Origin: an uncultured Pseudodesulfovibrio sp.
GTDB lineage: Bacteria; Desulfobacterota; Desulfovibrionia; Desulfovibrionales; Desulfovibrionaceae
NCBI RefSeq assembly: GCF_963662885.1
Contig: NZ_OY760065.1
Span: 382,001 to 446,000 of the forward strand
Direction: 5' to 3'
Length of the DNA: 64,000 bases
Shown here: piece by piece, positions 6,922 through 14,671 of the stretch
Layout of the letters: the number at the start of each line of letters is the position of its first letter
Position numbering within the stretch: the stretch's first letter is position 1
Made by a program: the position numbers and the translations under genes
Notes under the pieces: model-generated
What the model saw: the letters and a program-made list of their open reading frames with translations, nothing else
Databases searched by the model: none
Told to the model about the DNA's origin: nothing

Positions 6922-6957
6922 GCGTAGGTGATCAACCAGTATTAAGCATCTACGCCT
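6922..6957. repeat. Inverted repeat GGCGTAGGTG / CATCTACGCC
   Basis: Ten-base arms at 6922-6931 and 6948-6957 pair with one G-T wobble around a 16-nt loop. It lies at the junction between the plus-strand phage genes and the minus-strand cargo, and could help end transcription from either side. No T-run is present. Confidence 0.3.
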
Positions 6958-7048
6958 TCATTATTTGTGAAATCGACCTCCCCCAATGAAAGCCTTGTGC
7001 CTACGCCAAGCCCCTTTCTTCTGAAATGCACATGGCCGAGAGTCTCGC

Positions 7049-7270
7049 CTAAGCATTACTCTTCATCGGGCCGAGCAAATCCACAATCTCGTCCGCATCG
7101 ACACTTTCAAATTTCTGATTGAATTCATTCTGTTCCCGACAGAACAGTCTTTCGCTTTTGACAGGACGATAAAGAACCATCTCCTGATCGTCTTGGGCGT
7201 TGGTCGCGTTGGTCACGGTGCCTAGGGCGAAATATAAATTACCGTTCTTTTTGTTTCTAAAAAGAGCCAC
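7049..7270 (-). CDS. DUF1653-like small protein
   Basis: A 73-residue protein resembling DUF1653. Recognisable parts are FRNKKNGNLYFALGTVTNAT, then EMVLYRPVKSERLFCREQNEF and a C-terminal DADEIVDLL. These proteins are small beta-rich domains of unknown function common in phages and bacteria. I chose GTG 7270, which follows AGGAG with a 7-base spacer, over TTG 7276, which is too close to the RBS. The broken nuclease gene ends only 14 bases upstream on the same strand, so the two were probably one transcript. Base composition fits the island. The function is unknown. Confidence 0.65.
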   Translation of the reverse strand: MALFRNKKNGNLYFALGTVTNATNAQDDQEMVLYRPVKSERLFCREQNEFNQKFESVDADEIVDLLGPMKSNA

Positions 7271-7284
7271 GTTCAATCTCCTAT

Positions 7285-8103
7285 TATTGGCAACCTATTG
7301 CCGAATGGCTGCTTTCAACTGCGGATTCAATTTCATCTGGAAGCTTCCAAAAGAAATCAAGTCCAGTGCGCTGTTCAACTTCATCTACCGTCACGACATG
7401 TTCAGCAATTATGGATTTTCGCCCAGTCTCCTGGTCAAAGATGTATGCCGTGACGAGGAGGGGAAACTCACCATACTTTTGAACGGCAACTATCTTCCAG
7501 TATCCCGATGGAACTTTATGAGGCTAGTCTGCTCCTGGCAGCGCCTCCATGGGGCGCTCGTAAAGCGGGCCGGTCAACACAAAGACGGGCTGTTTGGCGG
7601 CTATTTCGCGCACCTTATCTTCAAGTTGTTTCCAGAGGCCTTGATTTAGCGCACTTCGCTGCGGAGTAATGTTTGAAAGGTAGTTGGTCTCATACCAATA
7701 ATCAGTGCCCTTAAACGACGCCAGGGGGGCCTGGTGTCCTCGATCAACCTTCAGTGCCTTTGTTCGCCCCTTTGTAGTCCTCCGGCTCAAGAGTTTCGTT
7801 CTCAGGCAGTACAGGGTCGGCCATCCAGTTCCTTTTCGTCTTTGAGGATCCGGAAACCGTCTGCGCGTCAATGCGGTAGGCCACCCAATCGGCAAACTTG
7901 GTGTCTGAGTTGTTGGACATGCAGTAAATGGGGCGGGCTATCAGCTTATTCGTTTCGGGAGCCCCCAAAGGCATGCCATAAAGGGTATGAAATTGGATAA
8001 AGGCAACCCCCCGGGCGTCTAGGATGACTCCAGTGTTTTCAGTCGCGTATGCGGGAAAAACTGCCAGAGCCCAAAGGGTGAACAGGATTAGTAGACGATG
8101 CAT
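7285..8103 (-). pseudogene. Broken secreted DNA/RNA non-specific endonuclease (NUC1 family)
   Basis: Reading from 8103, a signal peptide (MHRLLILFTLWALAVFPAYA) is followed by NKLIARPIYCMSNNSDTKFADW and NETLEPEDYKGANK. One extra base near 7762 then shifts the frame. The next frame supplies the catalytic motif DRGHQAPLASFKGT, the metal-ligand region NYLSNITPQRSALNQG and VFVLTGPLYERPM. An in-frame TAG then stands where family members have Glu (GAD-stop-PHKVP). The same frame goes on through SGYWKIVAVQKYGEFP and FIFDQ-like sequence (AYIFDQETGRKS) to a natural stop at 7285. All conserved blocks are otherwise intact, so inactivation looks recent, or the two lesions are sequencing errors. The intact enzyme would be a periplasmic or secreted nuclease. 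Confidence 0.8.
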
Positions 8104-8265
8104 CCCCCCCAATATTCCAAGGGGCCGCATTGAGCAAGTGAAGAGCCACCGATTACACGTACTCAAATGTCAGTGTGGCAAAGGGCCGCTTCTTTGGGGT
8201 TGGTTTTTTCTTTTTGATGTGGATGAGAATAGCGACAAAGTTTGAGATCACACCCTATATAGTCT

Positions 8266-9027
8266 TTATCGGGTATAGTTTGTAAGCCGTTGGTGAACGT
8301 CCAAACATTTCTCTTTTAGGAAAAGATACTCTTTTGTTTCATCTGTAGACAAGAATAGTCTTAGATTGTCAGTTGCTAAAATAATTCCAAAAAACAAAAT
8401 CTTCACGTATGAAATTGCTTCTCGGATGGAGTCACCAGTACTTTGTTTCTTTTTTACAGAATGTATTAACTGCCCTGCTTCTTCATGAATATGTCGAGTT
8501 TCTATCGCGGAAATTCCGTTGTGTACGTGAGCGGAAAGGCTTCTGTATAATCCGTCGTATTGAAAGACCATGTCCGCATTTTTGAAACGATCTTCGATCG
8601 TTTGTTTGCGTACTCCAATTTTAGACAATGCTCTTTGGTCTTCTGTCCATTTATCTACTAATTCTCTTTTTTTCTCGATGTCCCCCATTTCAAATTTGAT
8701 TGCCTCAGTTAGCGTTCTGATATCTTGGGTACATGTGTTAAACTTGATTTGGAGAAGGTAATCCTCGTCTTTTAGGAGATTCTCAAAGTAAGCATAGCAC
8801 TCCAGATAACTCCGAATAACGTGAGCTTGCACTGCCGTATGGTGGTTTAACGCAAGAGTTATTGAAGTATAAGTATATTCAAGCAATGAGCAATAAAGTC
8901 CGTGAAGAACATAATGCTGCTCATTGCTGTTATCGAAGGTTAATTCAGACCTTCGGAGATCAAGTCTATCCAAAGCTTTTTTTACTTTTGTAAGGTCTTT
9001 CTTGAATGCTTTTAGTATCGAAGACAT
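8266..9027 (-). CDS. DUF5677-like protein, probable accessory/defence cargo
   Basis: A 253-residue helical protein resembling DUF5677. It has the typical VIRSYLECYAYFENLLKDEDYLLQ stretch, and YDGLYRSLSAHVHNGISAIE with conserved His residues near residue 185. I chose ATG 9027, which has AGAGG about 8 bases upstream, over an in-frame ATG at 9081. The gene is strikingly AT-rich compared with its neighbours, a sign of separate acquisition. Such proteins recur as cargo in mobile elements and are sometimes found in defence islands. No enzymatic motif is identified. Hydrophobic helices near residues 40-75 and 210-235 may be core helices rather than membrane segments. Confidence 0.7.
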   Translation of the reverse strand: MSSILKAFKKDLTKVKKALDRLDLRRSELTFDNSNEQHYVLHGLYCSLLEYTYTSITLALNHHTAVQAHVIRSYLECYAYFENLLKDEDYLLQIKFNTCTQDIRTLTEAIKFEMGDIEKKRELVDKWTEDQRALSKIGVRKQTIEDRFKNADMVFQYDGLYRSLSAHVHNGISAIETRHIHEEAGQLIHSVKKKQSTGDSIREAISYVKILFFGIILATDNLRLFLSTDETKEYLFLKEKCLDVHQRLTNYTR

Positions 9028-9272
9028 TTCTATTACCTCTTCTCCTCTCATCCCCCTCGGTTGCACATCTCGACCAAACATACTTAGCCCAACATAAAGA
9101 CGAATGGACTTTCAAATTCAAGTCGTCAAAATAAATAGAAAGAAAACCTACTACCAAAAAATGAGCGCAAGGGAAAGTTTACAGGAAAGGATAGGCGTAA
9201 ATATTTAAGAGTCCACGATGACCAACTGTCCCTTTTGATCTGCAGACAAGCTCTATCTAGATTCTTTGACTC

Positions 9273-9293
9273 GGGGGCAACTCTGGGGGCAAC
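9273..9293 (+). repeat. Right arm-type integrase sites (paired GGGGGCAAC)
   Basis: Two GGGGGCAAC copies are separated by TCT (9273-9281 and 9285-9293). They are the inverted counterpart of the site at 11-25. They lie about 60 bases before the attachment-like sequence at 9353-9365, the usual distance of arm sites from a core site. Confidence 0.5.
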
Positions 9294-9352
9294 AAAAATA
9301 ATATGATAGCGCATAGCAAATAACAACAGACAGATAAGCATAAAATTACATA

Positions 9353-9365
9353 GTCACCCTCGCCA
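9353..9365 (+). other. Possible inner right attachment site (degenerate tRNA 3' end)
   Basis: AGTCACCCTCGCCA-like sequence ends in GCCA and is followed by a terminator at 9373. It resembles the tRNA-Ser end at 10741-10757 with a 3-base deletion. It may mark the right end of the integrase-bearing unit, with an older insertion beyond it. The match is short, so this is tentative. Confidence 0.35.
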
Positions 9366-9372
9366 GAAAATT

Positions 9373-9408
9373 AAAAAGCCTTGAGGTGACTAACTCAGGG
9401 CTTTTTTA
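9373..9408 (+). terminator. Rho-independent terminator
   Basis: AAAAAGCCTTGAG pairs with CTCAGGGCTTTTTT (one G-T pair) around GTGACTAA. The T-run follows on the plus strand and the A-run on the other side allows bidirectional use. It could be the terminator that once followed the tRNA. Confidence 0.75.
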
Positions 9409-9414
9409 ATTGTA

Positions 9415-9590
9415 ATGACAGAGCAATATAGCAAAGAGGCCAAGGGGAAGCACTGTGGACGCACCGCAAGGCTCTCCAAGGAACAGATGGACGAGATCAG
9501 GCGGCGCAGTGGTCAGGGAGAGGGAAAGAGGCGTCGGCAGCCGAGTTCGGCATCATCCGCCAGACTTTGTCCAGGATCATCGAGGGATAG
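9415..9590 (+). pseudogene. Frameshifted resolvase/invertase-type HTH remnant
   Basis: The first frame encodes GRTARLSKEQMDEIRRRSGQGE, like the C-terminal HTH of serine recombinases. Near 9529 the frame changes, and frame 3 continues ASAAEFGIIRQTLSRIIEG to TAG at 9588. Together the halves form one complete HTH domain. It lacks the catalytic resolvase domain, so it is a remnant or a former stand-alone HTH protein, broken by a small indel. Confidence 0.6.
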
Positions 9591-9800
9591 CCTGAATACG
9601 GTCTCCATATTTCGCCTCTAACGCATTCTAGCCGCCCCCCCCGGGATGAGTCGAATCAGAAGCTAGGATACCTTATTCGGAGTCCGCAAATGCCCGCCCT
9701 GCCTATGTTGCTGGACGGGCTTTGTCTTTGCGTGTTTTTGTCTTGGGGTGTATCTGTCTTTTTGCAATACAACACAACTACACCGACCGGATGGAAGATC

Positions 9801-10643
9801 ATGCACGACAAGCTCCCCATGCCCTTAATCGCAACAGTGGCAGACATCATCAGTGATTATTACACTCGCACGGTCATGGAAAACCAGTTCATGTACGCCG
9901 ATGCCCCAGTCGAATCTCCACAAGGGAACAAGCTTGCTACTGCCAAGGATTGGCTGATCAGGTGCAACAAGACCGATGACATCATCCCCTATGATATCTT
10001 GGGGAAAGTGGTTGAAGAGTACATGGAGATGGAACTGCCTGAGTCATATCCGTGGGAAGGGCCAAATACCTTTACTGAGAAGGTGAAGACCAATCGGGGA
10101 AAAATAGAAGCAATCCTTGCAAAATACGGTTACGCTTACTTTGCAGGAGGCATGGTCCGCAAAGCAGGAGCAACAGGAGCAACACAAACTCTAGATCAAC
10201 TCTTGAAAAAACGAGACCACGCAGCCATCGACGACGAATTCAAACGGGCTATGGAAAATATCGAGGCCGATCAACCAGCAGCATTGACGGCTGCCTGCGC
10301 TATCGTCGAAGCCCTCTGCAAGGTTTATATCGACGCACATAGAGACCTTGAAAGGCCCAAGAGGGAATCAATCAGTGCGCTCTGGAACGTGGTCAAGAAA
10401 CACCTTGGCCTCGACCCCAGCATCATTGAAGATGATGACTTGAAAAAAATAATCACTGGGACAGGTTCTATCGTCGAAGGTCTTGGAGCACTCCGAACGC
10501 ACGCAGGTTCTGCGCATGGTCGGACCAACGAAACGCGATATAAGCTCAAGCCACGACATGTGCGACTTGCAGTCCATGCAGCGCATACCCTGGTGACCTT
10601 TGTCCTTGAGACGTGGGAAGAAAACACAGGGAAGAAGCACTAA
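9801..10643 (+). CDS. Abortive-infection (Abi_C-type) protein
   Basis: A 280-residue protein whose C-terminal domain (about 150-275) matches the Abi_C/abortive-infection family. It has the helical LTAACAIVEALCKVYIDAH and LWNVVKKHLGLDPS, then the signature GLGALRTHAGSAHGR with paired His residues. The N-terminal half is an unassigned helical domain. The open frame extends back to 9690, but those residues are hydrophobic and lie over a hairpin. ATG 9801 with GGAAG upstream fits family starts better. It lies between two attachment-like sites at the tip of the island, a common place for defence cargo. Anti-phage action is inferred from the family. Confidence 0.75.
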   Translation: MHDKLPMPLIATVADIISDYYTRTVMENQFMYADAPVESPQGNKLATAKDWLIRCNKTDDIIPYDILGKVVEEYMEMELPESYPWEGPNTFTEKVKTNRGKIEAILAKYGYAYFAGGMVRKAGATGATQTLDQLLKKRDHAAIDDEFKRAMENIEADQPAALTAACAIVEALCKVYIDAHRDLERPKRESISALWNVVKKHLGLDPSIIEDDDLKKIITGTGSIVEGLGALRTHAGSAHGRTNETRYKLKPRHVRLAVHAAHTLVTFVLETWEENTGKKH

Positions 10644-10737
10644 CTCTTGCCAACGGCCACACCGGACTGCTACACCAGAGCCAGAACACGAAGATTAAAA
10701 CATCAATGATAACATAAGTTTGTGTGTTTCATTTCTG

Positions 10738-10757
10738 AAATCTCACCCTCTCCGCCA
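10738..10757 (+). other. Right attachment site: 3' end of a tRNA-Ser gene
   Basis: The segment reads as part of a T-loop (AAAT), a T-stem strand (CTCAC), an acceptor strand (CCTCTCC), discriminator G and CCA. This is the 3' end of a tRNA-Ser with a GGAGAGG acceptor. The rest of a tRNA is absent upstream, so it is the duplicated end left by integration. A terminator follows six bases later, as after a real tRNA gene. Confidence 0.65.
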
Positions 10758-10763
10758 TATTTC

Positions 10764-10795
10764 AAAAGGGTAGCTTGAAAGCTGCCCTTTTTTTA
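10764..10795 (+). terminator. Rho-independent terminator, probable original tRNA terminator
   Basis: AAAGGGTAGCTT pairs with AAGCTGCCCTTT around GA, followed by a seven-T run. It lies directly after the tRNA 3' end fragment. Confidence 0.8.
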
Positions 10796-10919
10796 TATTC
10801 CGCCATCCGATTCATTCAGCACCTATATTCAGGTGGGTGCCTAGATGACACATCCGTCCGCTTGAACTCTCAGGTTGTTATAGTATAAGTTAGCTAACCG
10901 AGAGGAAGGGTGAAAACGT

Positions 10920-12107
10920 GTGACTCCAGAGGTGGCCCAGATGCACACAGATTCCGGGACAGGCTACGTTATTTCCCGCTTGCGCAGGTTTGACGACAAA
11001 GCAGTTTATGTCACCGCCTCATCGCGATCCAAGCCGGAGCTTCCCGCCGAGACTCTTCTCAAGTGGCAGCGATTGGTCAATCATGTGGCCGTGTCGCTGC
11101 ATCAACCCCATTCGCTTATCACCAGGCTCGACCAGGACACCCTCTACGTCTTCCTGCACAACGAGACCGAAGACACGACGTTCATCGAGTATGACAAGTT
11201 CCCCTTGGGGCTCGGTGTGTATTGCGAGACCACTCTGAGCGGCGACACCGTAAATTTTGTTCCGGATTCTCTGAGCAACGAGGACTGGAAGAACAATCCC
11301 AGTCTGGAGTTCTCGCTGATTTCCTACATTGGAGTCCCGATACGCTGGCCCGATGGAGAATTATTCGGCACCATTTGCGCTTTGGGCGACAAGCCGATGT
11401 CTCAGGACCAGACGCTGCTCGATGACATCATCCTGTTCAAATCCATTGCGGAAACCGATCTGCAGCTGCTTTTTAAAAAACAAGAAATATCCAGTCATAA
11501 GCGGCAATTCGATACAGCCATAAGCGAAATGCATCACCGGGTGAAAAATCACCTGAACATTTTGTGCAGCCTGATCCAACTCGACCTCGCCTGCGACTTG
11601 TCCAAAGAGGAATTCATCGCCTACCAGAAGAAACTGACCAACCAGATCAGAGGGGTTGCGGAACTGCATACCCTACTTGCTTACGAAAGCCATGAATCCG
11701 TGGAACTCTCGACGTACATTAGCAACATGATGGAAAACTGGACAAAAACTGCCCCCAATAGGCAGGTCCGCCTGGACTCCTCCTTGGAAAAAATCAACAT
11801 TTCCGGTGACAGGGTCATTTATTTCGGCATGTTGCTGAATGAACTTGTGACCAACTCTTTCAGCCACGCCTTCACGCCCTCCCTCTCCGATCCTGTCATT
11901 ACCCTGAGATTAGAAGACATGGGTGAAACCTTTCGCTTCACCTACAAGGACAATGGACCTGGCTTTCAGGCCAGGCCCGGTTCATGCCATGCTCAATCAC
12001 TCGGCATTACCATGCTCTTCGAGATAACAGAGGACCTTGGTGGCAAGGTGATTCAGGAAGAAGGGCCCGGAACCTCCTTTGTCTTCACTCTTCCCAAACA
12101 TTTGTAA
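10920..12107 (+). CDS. Soluble GAF-domain sensor histidine kinase (HisKA_2 type)
   Basis: A 395-residue cytoplasmic kinase without transmembrane segments. Residues 30-185 look like a GAF sensor domain (YCETTLSGDTVNFVPDSL, then YIGVPIRWPDGELFGTICAL is its conserved core). The phosphoacceptor region is AISEMHHRVKNHLNILCSLI near residue 205, typical of the HisKA_2/HWE-related group. The ATPase domain shows the N box (LLNELVTNSFSHAF), the G1 box (YKDNGPGF) and a late G-rich segment (GPGTSFVFTLPK). No response regulator is adjacent. GTG 10920 follows GAGGAAGGG; GTG 10932 and ATG 10941 are alternatives. It is the first gene past the island, so the insertion did not disrupt it. Confidence 0.88.
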   Translation: MTPEVAQMHTDSGTGYVISRLRRFDDKAVYVTASSRSKPELPAETLLKWQRLVNHVAVSLHQPHSLITRLDQDTLYVFLHNETEDTTFIEYDKFPLGLGVYCETTLSGDTVNFVPDSLSNEDWKNNPSLEFSLISYIGVPIRWPDGELFGTICALGDKPMSQDQTLLDDIILFKSIAETDLQLLFKKQEISSHKRQFDTAISEMHHRVKNHLNILCSLIQLDLACDLSKEEFIAYQKKLTNQIRGVAELHTLLAYESHESVELSTYISNMMENWTKTAPNRQVRLDSSLEKINISGDRVIYFGMLLNELVTNSFSHAFTPSLSDPVITLRLEDMGETFRFTYKDNGPGFQARPGSCHAQSLGITMLFEITEDLGGKVIQEEGPGTSFVFTLPKHL

Positions 12108-12354
12108 TGCTGCCTGAAAAAAGCGGGCACTGACCATTCAAATCCCCTCTCCCCTCTTCTTTCACCTCGAGAGTGGGACTCTCCCTCCTGGCGAACTCTC
12201 CCCCCTTTCCCCAGAAAGGTCGGTCGTTGACTATTTGTTCGAATTTCCTGAAACCGCATATGGGTAAATCTAGCCTCACATCATGACAAAATCTTAATTT
12301 TTATTTATGGTCCCATACGTAAAACAGGAATTTGAATTTTTGTAGGGAGGGCAC

Positions 12355-13197
12355 ATGCGTCAAATTTTTCTGTTTTTTGTCGTGTCAGCGCTGGTCATGA
12401 GCACAACTGGGTGCGTTGAGAACATCACCAGCATTCATGATCGCAGCGAAGGGAGCAAGGCGTTGTATCTGGAGAACGATCCGGCAACCGCCCATCCCCA
12501 CTTTCTCAAGGCGGCAAGGGACGGGGATGCGGAATCTCAGCATGAGCTGGCAAAGATGTATCTGCTCGGCGAAGGGGTGGAAAAGGATATCGCCGAGTAC
12601 CAGAAGATCGAGGAGCTGGCGGTGGCCCAGAGGTATCCGGCCGCCATGCGGACTCTCGGTTTCATCCTGACCACGGGGTTGGAAGGCGTCCGGCCCGATC
12701 CGAACAGGGGCATGGCCCTGCTCAAGGCCGCAGCCGATGACGGCGACGACACGGCCCACTACTTTCTCGGACTGATATACTCCCGTGGCATTCCTGGAGT
12801 GCAACAGGATTATCGTATGGCGGCCTATCATTTCGCTCAGGTCGATGAGGACGACTTCCCGGTAACGCCCGAGATGCAAAACGCCGTTTCTCTCGAAAGG
12901 ATGGGGTTGCAGCCCTGGCCCGCCCCGTCACAGACCGCTACCGGTTCAGCAGGTACGCAGGTAGCGAGCCAATCCACCGGCAGCAAATATGATCTGACTT
13001 CCGTTGAAACAAAGAAATATGTCCAGCACGCACTGAAAATGCTGGGATACTATTCCATGAACGTTGATGGGAATATCGGCAATGGAAGCATCCAGTCTAT
13101 CAAGGCGTACCAGCGGGCAGCCGGATTAAAGCCGACAGGCATCATCGATGAACAACTCATCGACTCCCTGCTCGCAGCCTCGGCCAACCATCAATAA
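12355..13197 (+). CDS. Sel1-repeat lipoprotein with a peptidoglycan-binding domain
   Basis: A 280-residue predicted lipoprotein. The signal peptide ends in the lipobox STTGC (Cys about 20). Residues 45-165 contain Sel1-like repeats (HELAKMYLLGEGVEKDI, then AMRTLGFILTTGLEGVRPDPNRG and AHYFLGLIYSRGIPGVQQDY). A linker rich in Ser, Thr and Gln follows. The C-terminal 60 residues (VQHALKMLGYYSMNVDGNIG, then SIKAYQRAAGLKPTGIIDEQ) form a PG_binding_1 domain. It is likely anchored in the envelope and bound to the cell wall. GGAGGG seven bases upstream supports the start. The next lipoprotein gene follows 22 bases later. Confidence 0.88.
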   Translation: MRQIFLFFVVSALVMSTTGCVENITSIHDRSEGSKALYLENDPATAHPHFLKAARDGDAESQHELAKMYLLGEGVEKDIAEYQKIEELAVAQRYPAAMRTLGFILTTGLEGVRPDPNRGMALLKAAADDGDDTAHYFLGLIYSRGIPGVQQDYRMAAYHFAQVDEDDFPVTPEMQNAVSLERMGLQPWPAPSQTATGSAGTQVASQSTGSKYDLTSVETKKYVQHALKMLGYYSMNVDGNIGNGSIQSIKAYQRAAGLKPTGIIDEQLIDSLLAASANHQ

Positions 13198-13219
13198 GAT
13201 CAAAGAGCGGAGGGGTAAC

Positions 13220-13633
13220 ATGCCGTATCTGTTGCGCAACGTTATTATCTTGTTCGCCTTGGCAGTTTTGTCCGGCTGTATGTACGATCAAGGAGCCCCG
13301 GACACCAGGACGCCTGTCGAGAAATGGGCTCATACTTCCAAGGAAGAGTTTGTAGACAAAGACACCCACATGAAGAAATTTTATGAGGGAAAAATCAGCG
13401 TTCGAGAAGCAGAGATTGACAAAAAGACCAAAGATTTGGAAAAATTGAATAAAAACAAACCGACCAAATGGGAGGACGTGCTTCACGACGAGATGAAAAA
13501 AGATCGCCTTGAAAACGAGATAAGTGAAGCCAAAAAATCCAAGAGGAATTGGGAGAAGCTCCTGAACGACCACATCAAGGAGCGTGAGGGCGGCGGAGAC
13601 AGCGACGGCGGCGGGAGTAGCGGAGGTTGTTAG
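13220..13633 (+). CDS. Small lipoprotein with a charged coiled coil and Gly-rich tail
   Basis: A 137-residue predicted lipoprotein of unknown function. The signal peptide (MPYLLRNVIILFALAVLSGC) has the lipobox LSGC. Residues 50-120 are highly charged and heptad-like (VREAEIDKKTKDLEKLNKN, then KDRLENEISEAKKSKRN), so a coiled coil is likely. The tail is a Gly-Ser-Asp repeat ending in GGC. I chose ATG 13220, which has GGAGGGG upstream, over a longer frame that begins inside the preceding gene. It is probably co-transcribed with the Sel1 lipoprotein and ends at the terminator at 13674. Confidence 0.8.
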   Translation: MPYLLRNVIILFALAVLSGCMYDQGAPDTRTPVEKWAHTSKEEFVDKDTHMKKFYEGKISVREAEIDKKTKDLEKLNKNKPTKWEDVLHDEMKKDRLENEISEAKKSKRNWEKLLNDHIKEREGGGDSDGGGSSGGC

Positions 13634-13673
13634 AAATACTGAACGCCACGACAATCGCGACGTGAAACAAAGA

Positions 13674-13704
13674 AGCCCCGAGTCATTCAACTCGGGGCTT
13701 TTTC
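13674..13704 (+). terminator. Rho-independent terminator
   Basis: AGCCCCGAG pairs perfectly with CTCGGGGCT around TCATTCAA, followed by TTTTT. It ends the lipoprotein operon and may also work towards the convergent gene at 13742. Confidence 0.9.
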
Positions 13705-13741
13705 ATGTTCCCGTTGGGGGGAAGCGTAAAGGCTTTGCGCA

Positions 13742-14059
13742 TTAAGACTGCTGCTTTGCCTTGTACTCCTGCAGAGCGTGGCAGAACTGATCCATGCAGG
13801 AGGTGGACTTGGAGCCGCAGGTGATGCCGCTGAAACGATCAAGCACGAAGTCGACGTTCATGCCTTCAATCATGGAGGCGATGGCCTTGAGGTTGCCCTC
13901 GCAACCGCCACAGAAGTTGACGTAGTCAATGCTGCCGTTGTCGACGACGAAGTCGATTTCCTTGGTGCAGACATCAGCTTCGGGGACGTAGTGCTCTACT
14001 TTGGTGCGGCCGCGAGGTACGGATACCATCGGAGCAGTCTGGTATTGTGCGTTATCCAT
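13742..14059 (-). CDS. TSCPD-domain protein
   Basis: A 105-residue protein of the TSCPD family. Family landmarks are the FCGGCEGNLKAIASMIEGM segment and GITCGSKSTSCMDQFCHAL, where the usual TSCPD motif reads TSCMD. Conserved Cys residues suggest metal or cofactor binding. Similar domains occur as a C-terminal part of class II ribonucleotide reductases and as stand-alone proteins of unknown role. The frame is open back to 14305, but ATG 14059 with AGGAAA upstream gives the normal domain start. The gene stands alone between a terminator and a long empty region. Confidence 0.85.
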   Translation of the reverse strand: MDNAQYQTAPMVSVPRGRTKVEHYVPEADVCTKEIDFVVDNGSIDYVNFCGGCEGNLKAIASMIEGMNVDFVLDRFSGITCGSKSTSCMDQFCHALQEYKAKQQS

Positions 14060-14671
14060 TGTATTCTTACCATTTCCTTTAAGATTCATGCCGGTCCACC
14101 GGCTATAGAACAACTCGTCACACCCTGCAGCATGGTGCGGGATATACGTGCCGTTGCTTCCCAATGATCGGGAGCGGAACTTGGCACGCGTCCACATAAC
14201 GGGACATGACGATTCCTCAAGGCAATTGCGGCAACACGCTGCTAATCGACGCAAACGATTATGCAATACGGTCCTATACCGGGGCCTAGTTTGTGGCAGA
14301 CCCACGTGCTTCCGCGGCAGAGAGGAGAGGCTTCATGCCTCCAGGAAAATACCCCCCAACACCGTCATCCTGGATTGTGCTATTTTTCTCAAACAATACG
14401 AGAAGTGCATAAACCGGAAAGGCTCGTGTTTTGAACTCTCTCTACCAAATGGTGCGGGGAGGGGGATTTCCCCGTTCACCGGGGAGTGACCTACAGAAAC
14501 TCAAAAAGCATGTCAAACCCCAATTGTGAAACATGGAACATTTATTCCTCCTAATTAGGCAGGAAATTGTCGCATACCCGACATTTAACACCTCAATGCT
14601 ATTATTATATCCAATTAAATCAGCATATTGTTTACTTTTATACAAAAAATGAAAAATACCTCGAAAAGGAT
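14060..14671. other. Intergenic region with no supported gene
   Basis: About 610 bases upstream of the TSCPD gene. The frames open here lack RBSs and recognisable products. A small hairpin, CCCCG-TTCAC-CGGGG, is seen near 14470. The right half is AT-rich and may hold promoter sequence for an unrecognised RNA. I see no tRNA or known ncRNA. Confidence 0.4.

Larger units (their letters stand above)
1..10757. mobile_element. Integrated satellite-like genomic island in a tRNA-Ser site
   Basis: The segment runs from a P4-type integrase at the left edge to a tRNA-Ser 3' end at 10738-10757. The intact tRNA should lie just left of the window. It carries integrase, AlpA-like regulator, RepA-like helicase, ERCC4 nuclease, cos-like repeats, a small HTH gene and a lone HK97-type capsid gene on the plus strand. 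Accessory genes follow on the minus strand. No portal, protease, terminase large subunit or tail module is present. Several genes are lower in GC than the host genes after 10.9 kb. A second attachment-like site near 9365 suggests two tandem insertions. The mobile nature is well supported; the exact ends and the satellite interpretation are inferred. Confidence 0.8.

Noticed and set aside
6830..7520. Amber codon recoding (two in-frame TAGs in conserved sequence of island genes)
   Set aside because: The nuclease gene also has a frameshift, and other island genes such as the second HTH remnant end at TAG normally. No suppressor tRNA or pyrrolysine genes are seen, so decay is simpler.
7200..7649. 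Plus-strand 149-codon open frame
   Set aside because: It is antisense to the nuclease pseudogene, whose minus-strand product has clear family motifs. It has no RBS and no recognisable product.
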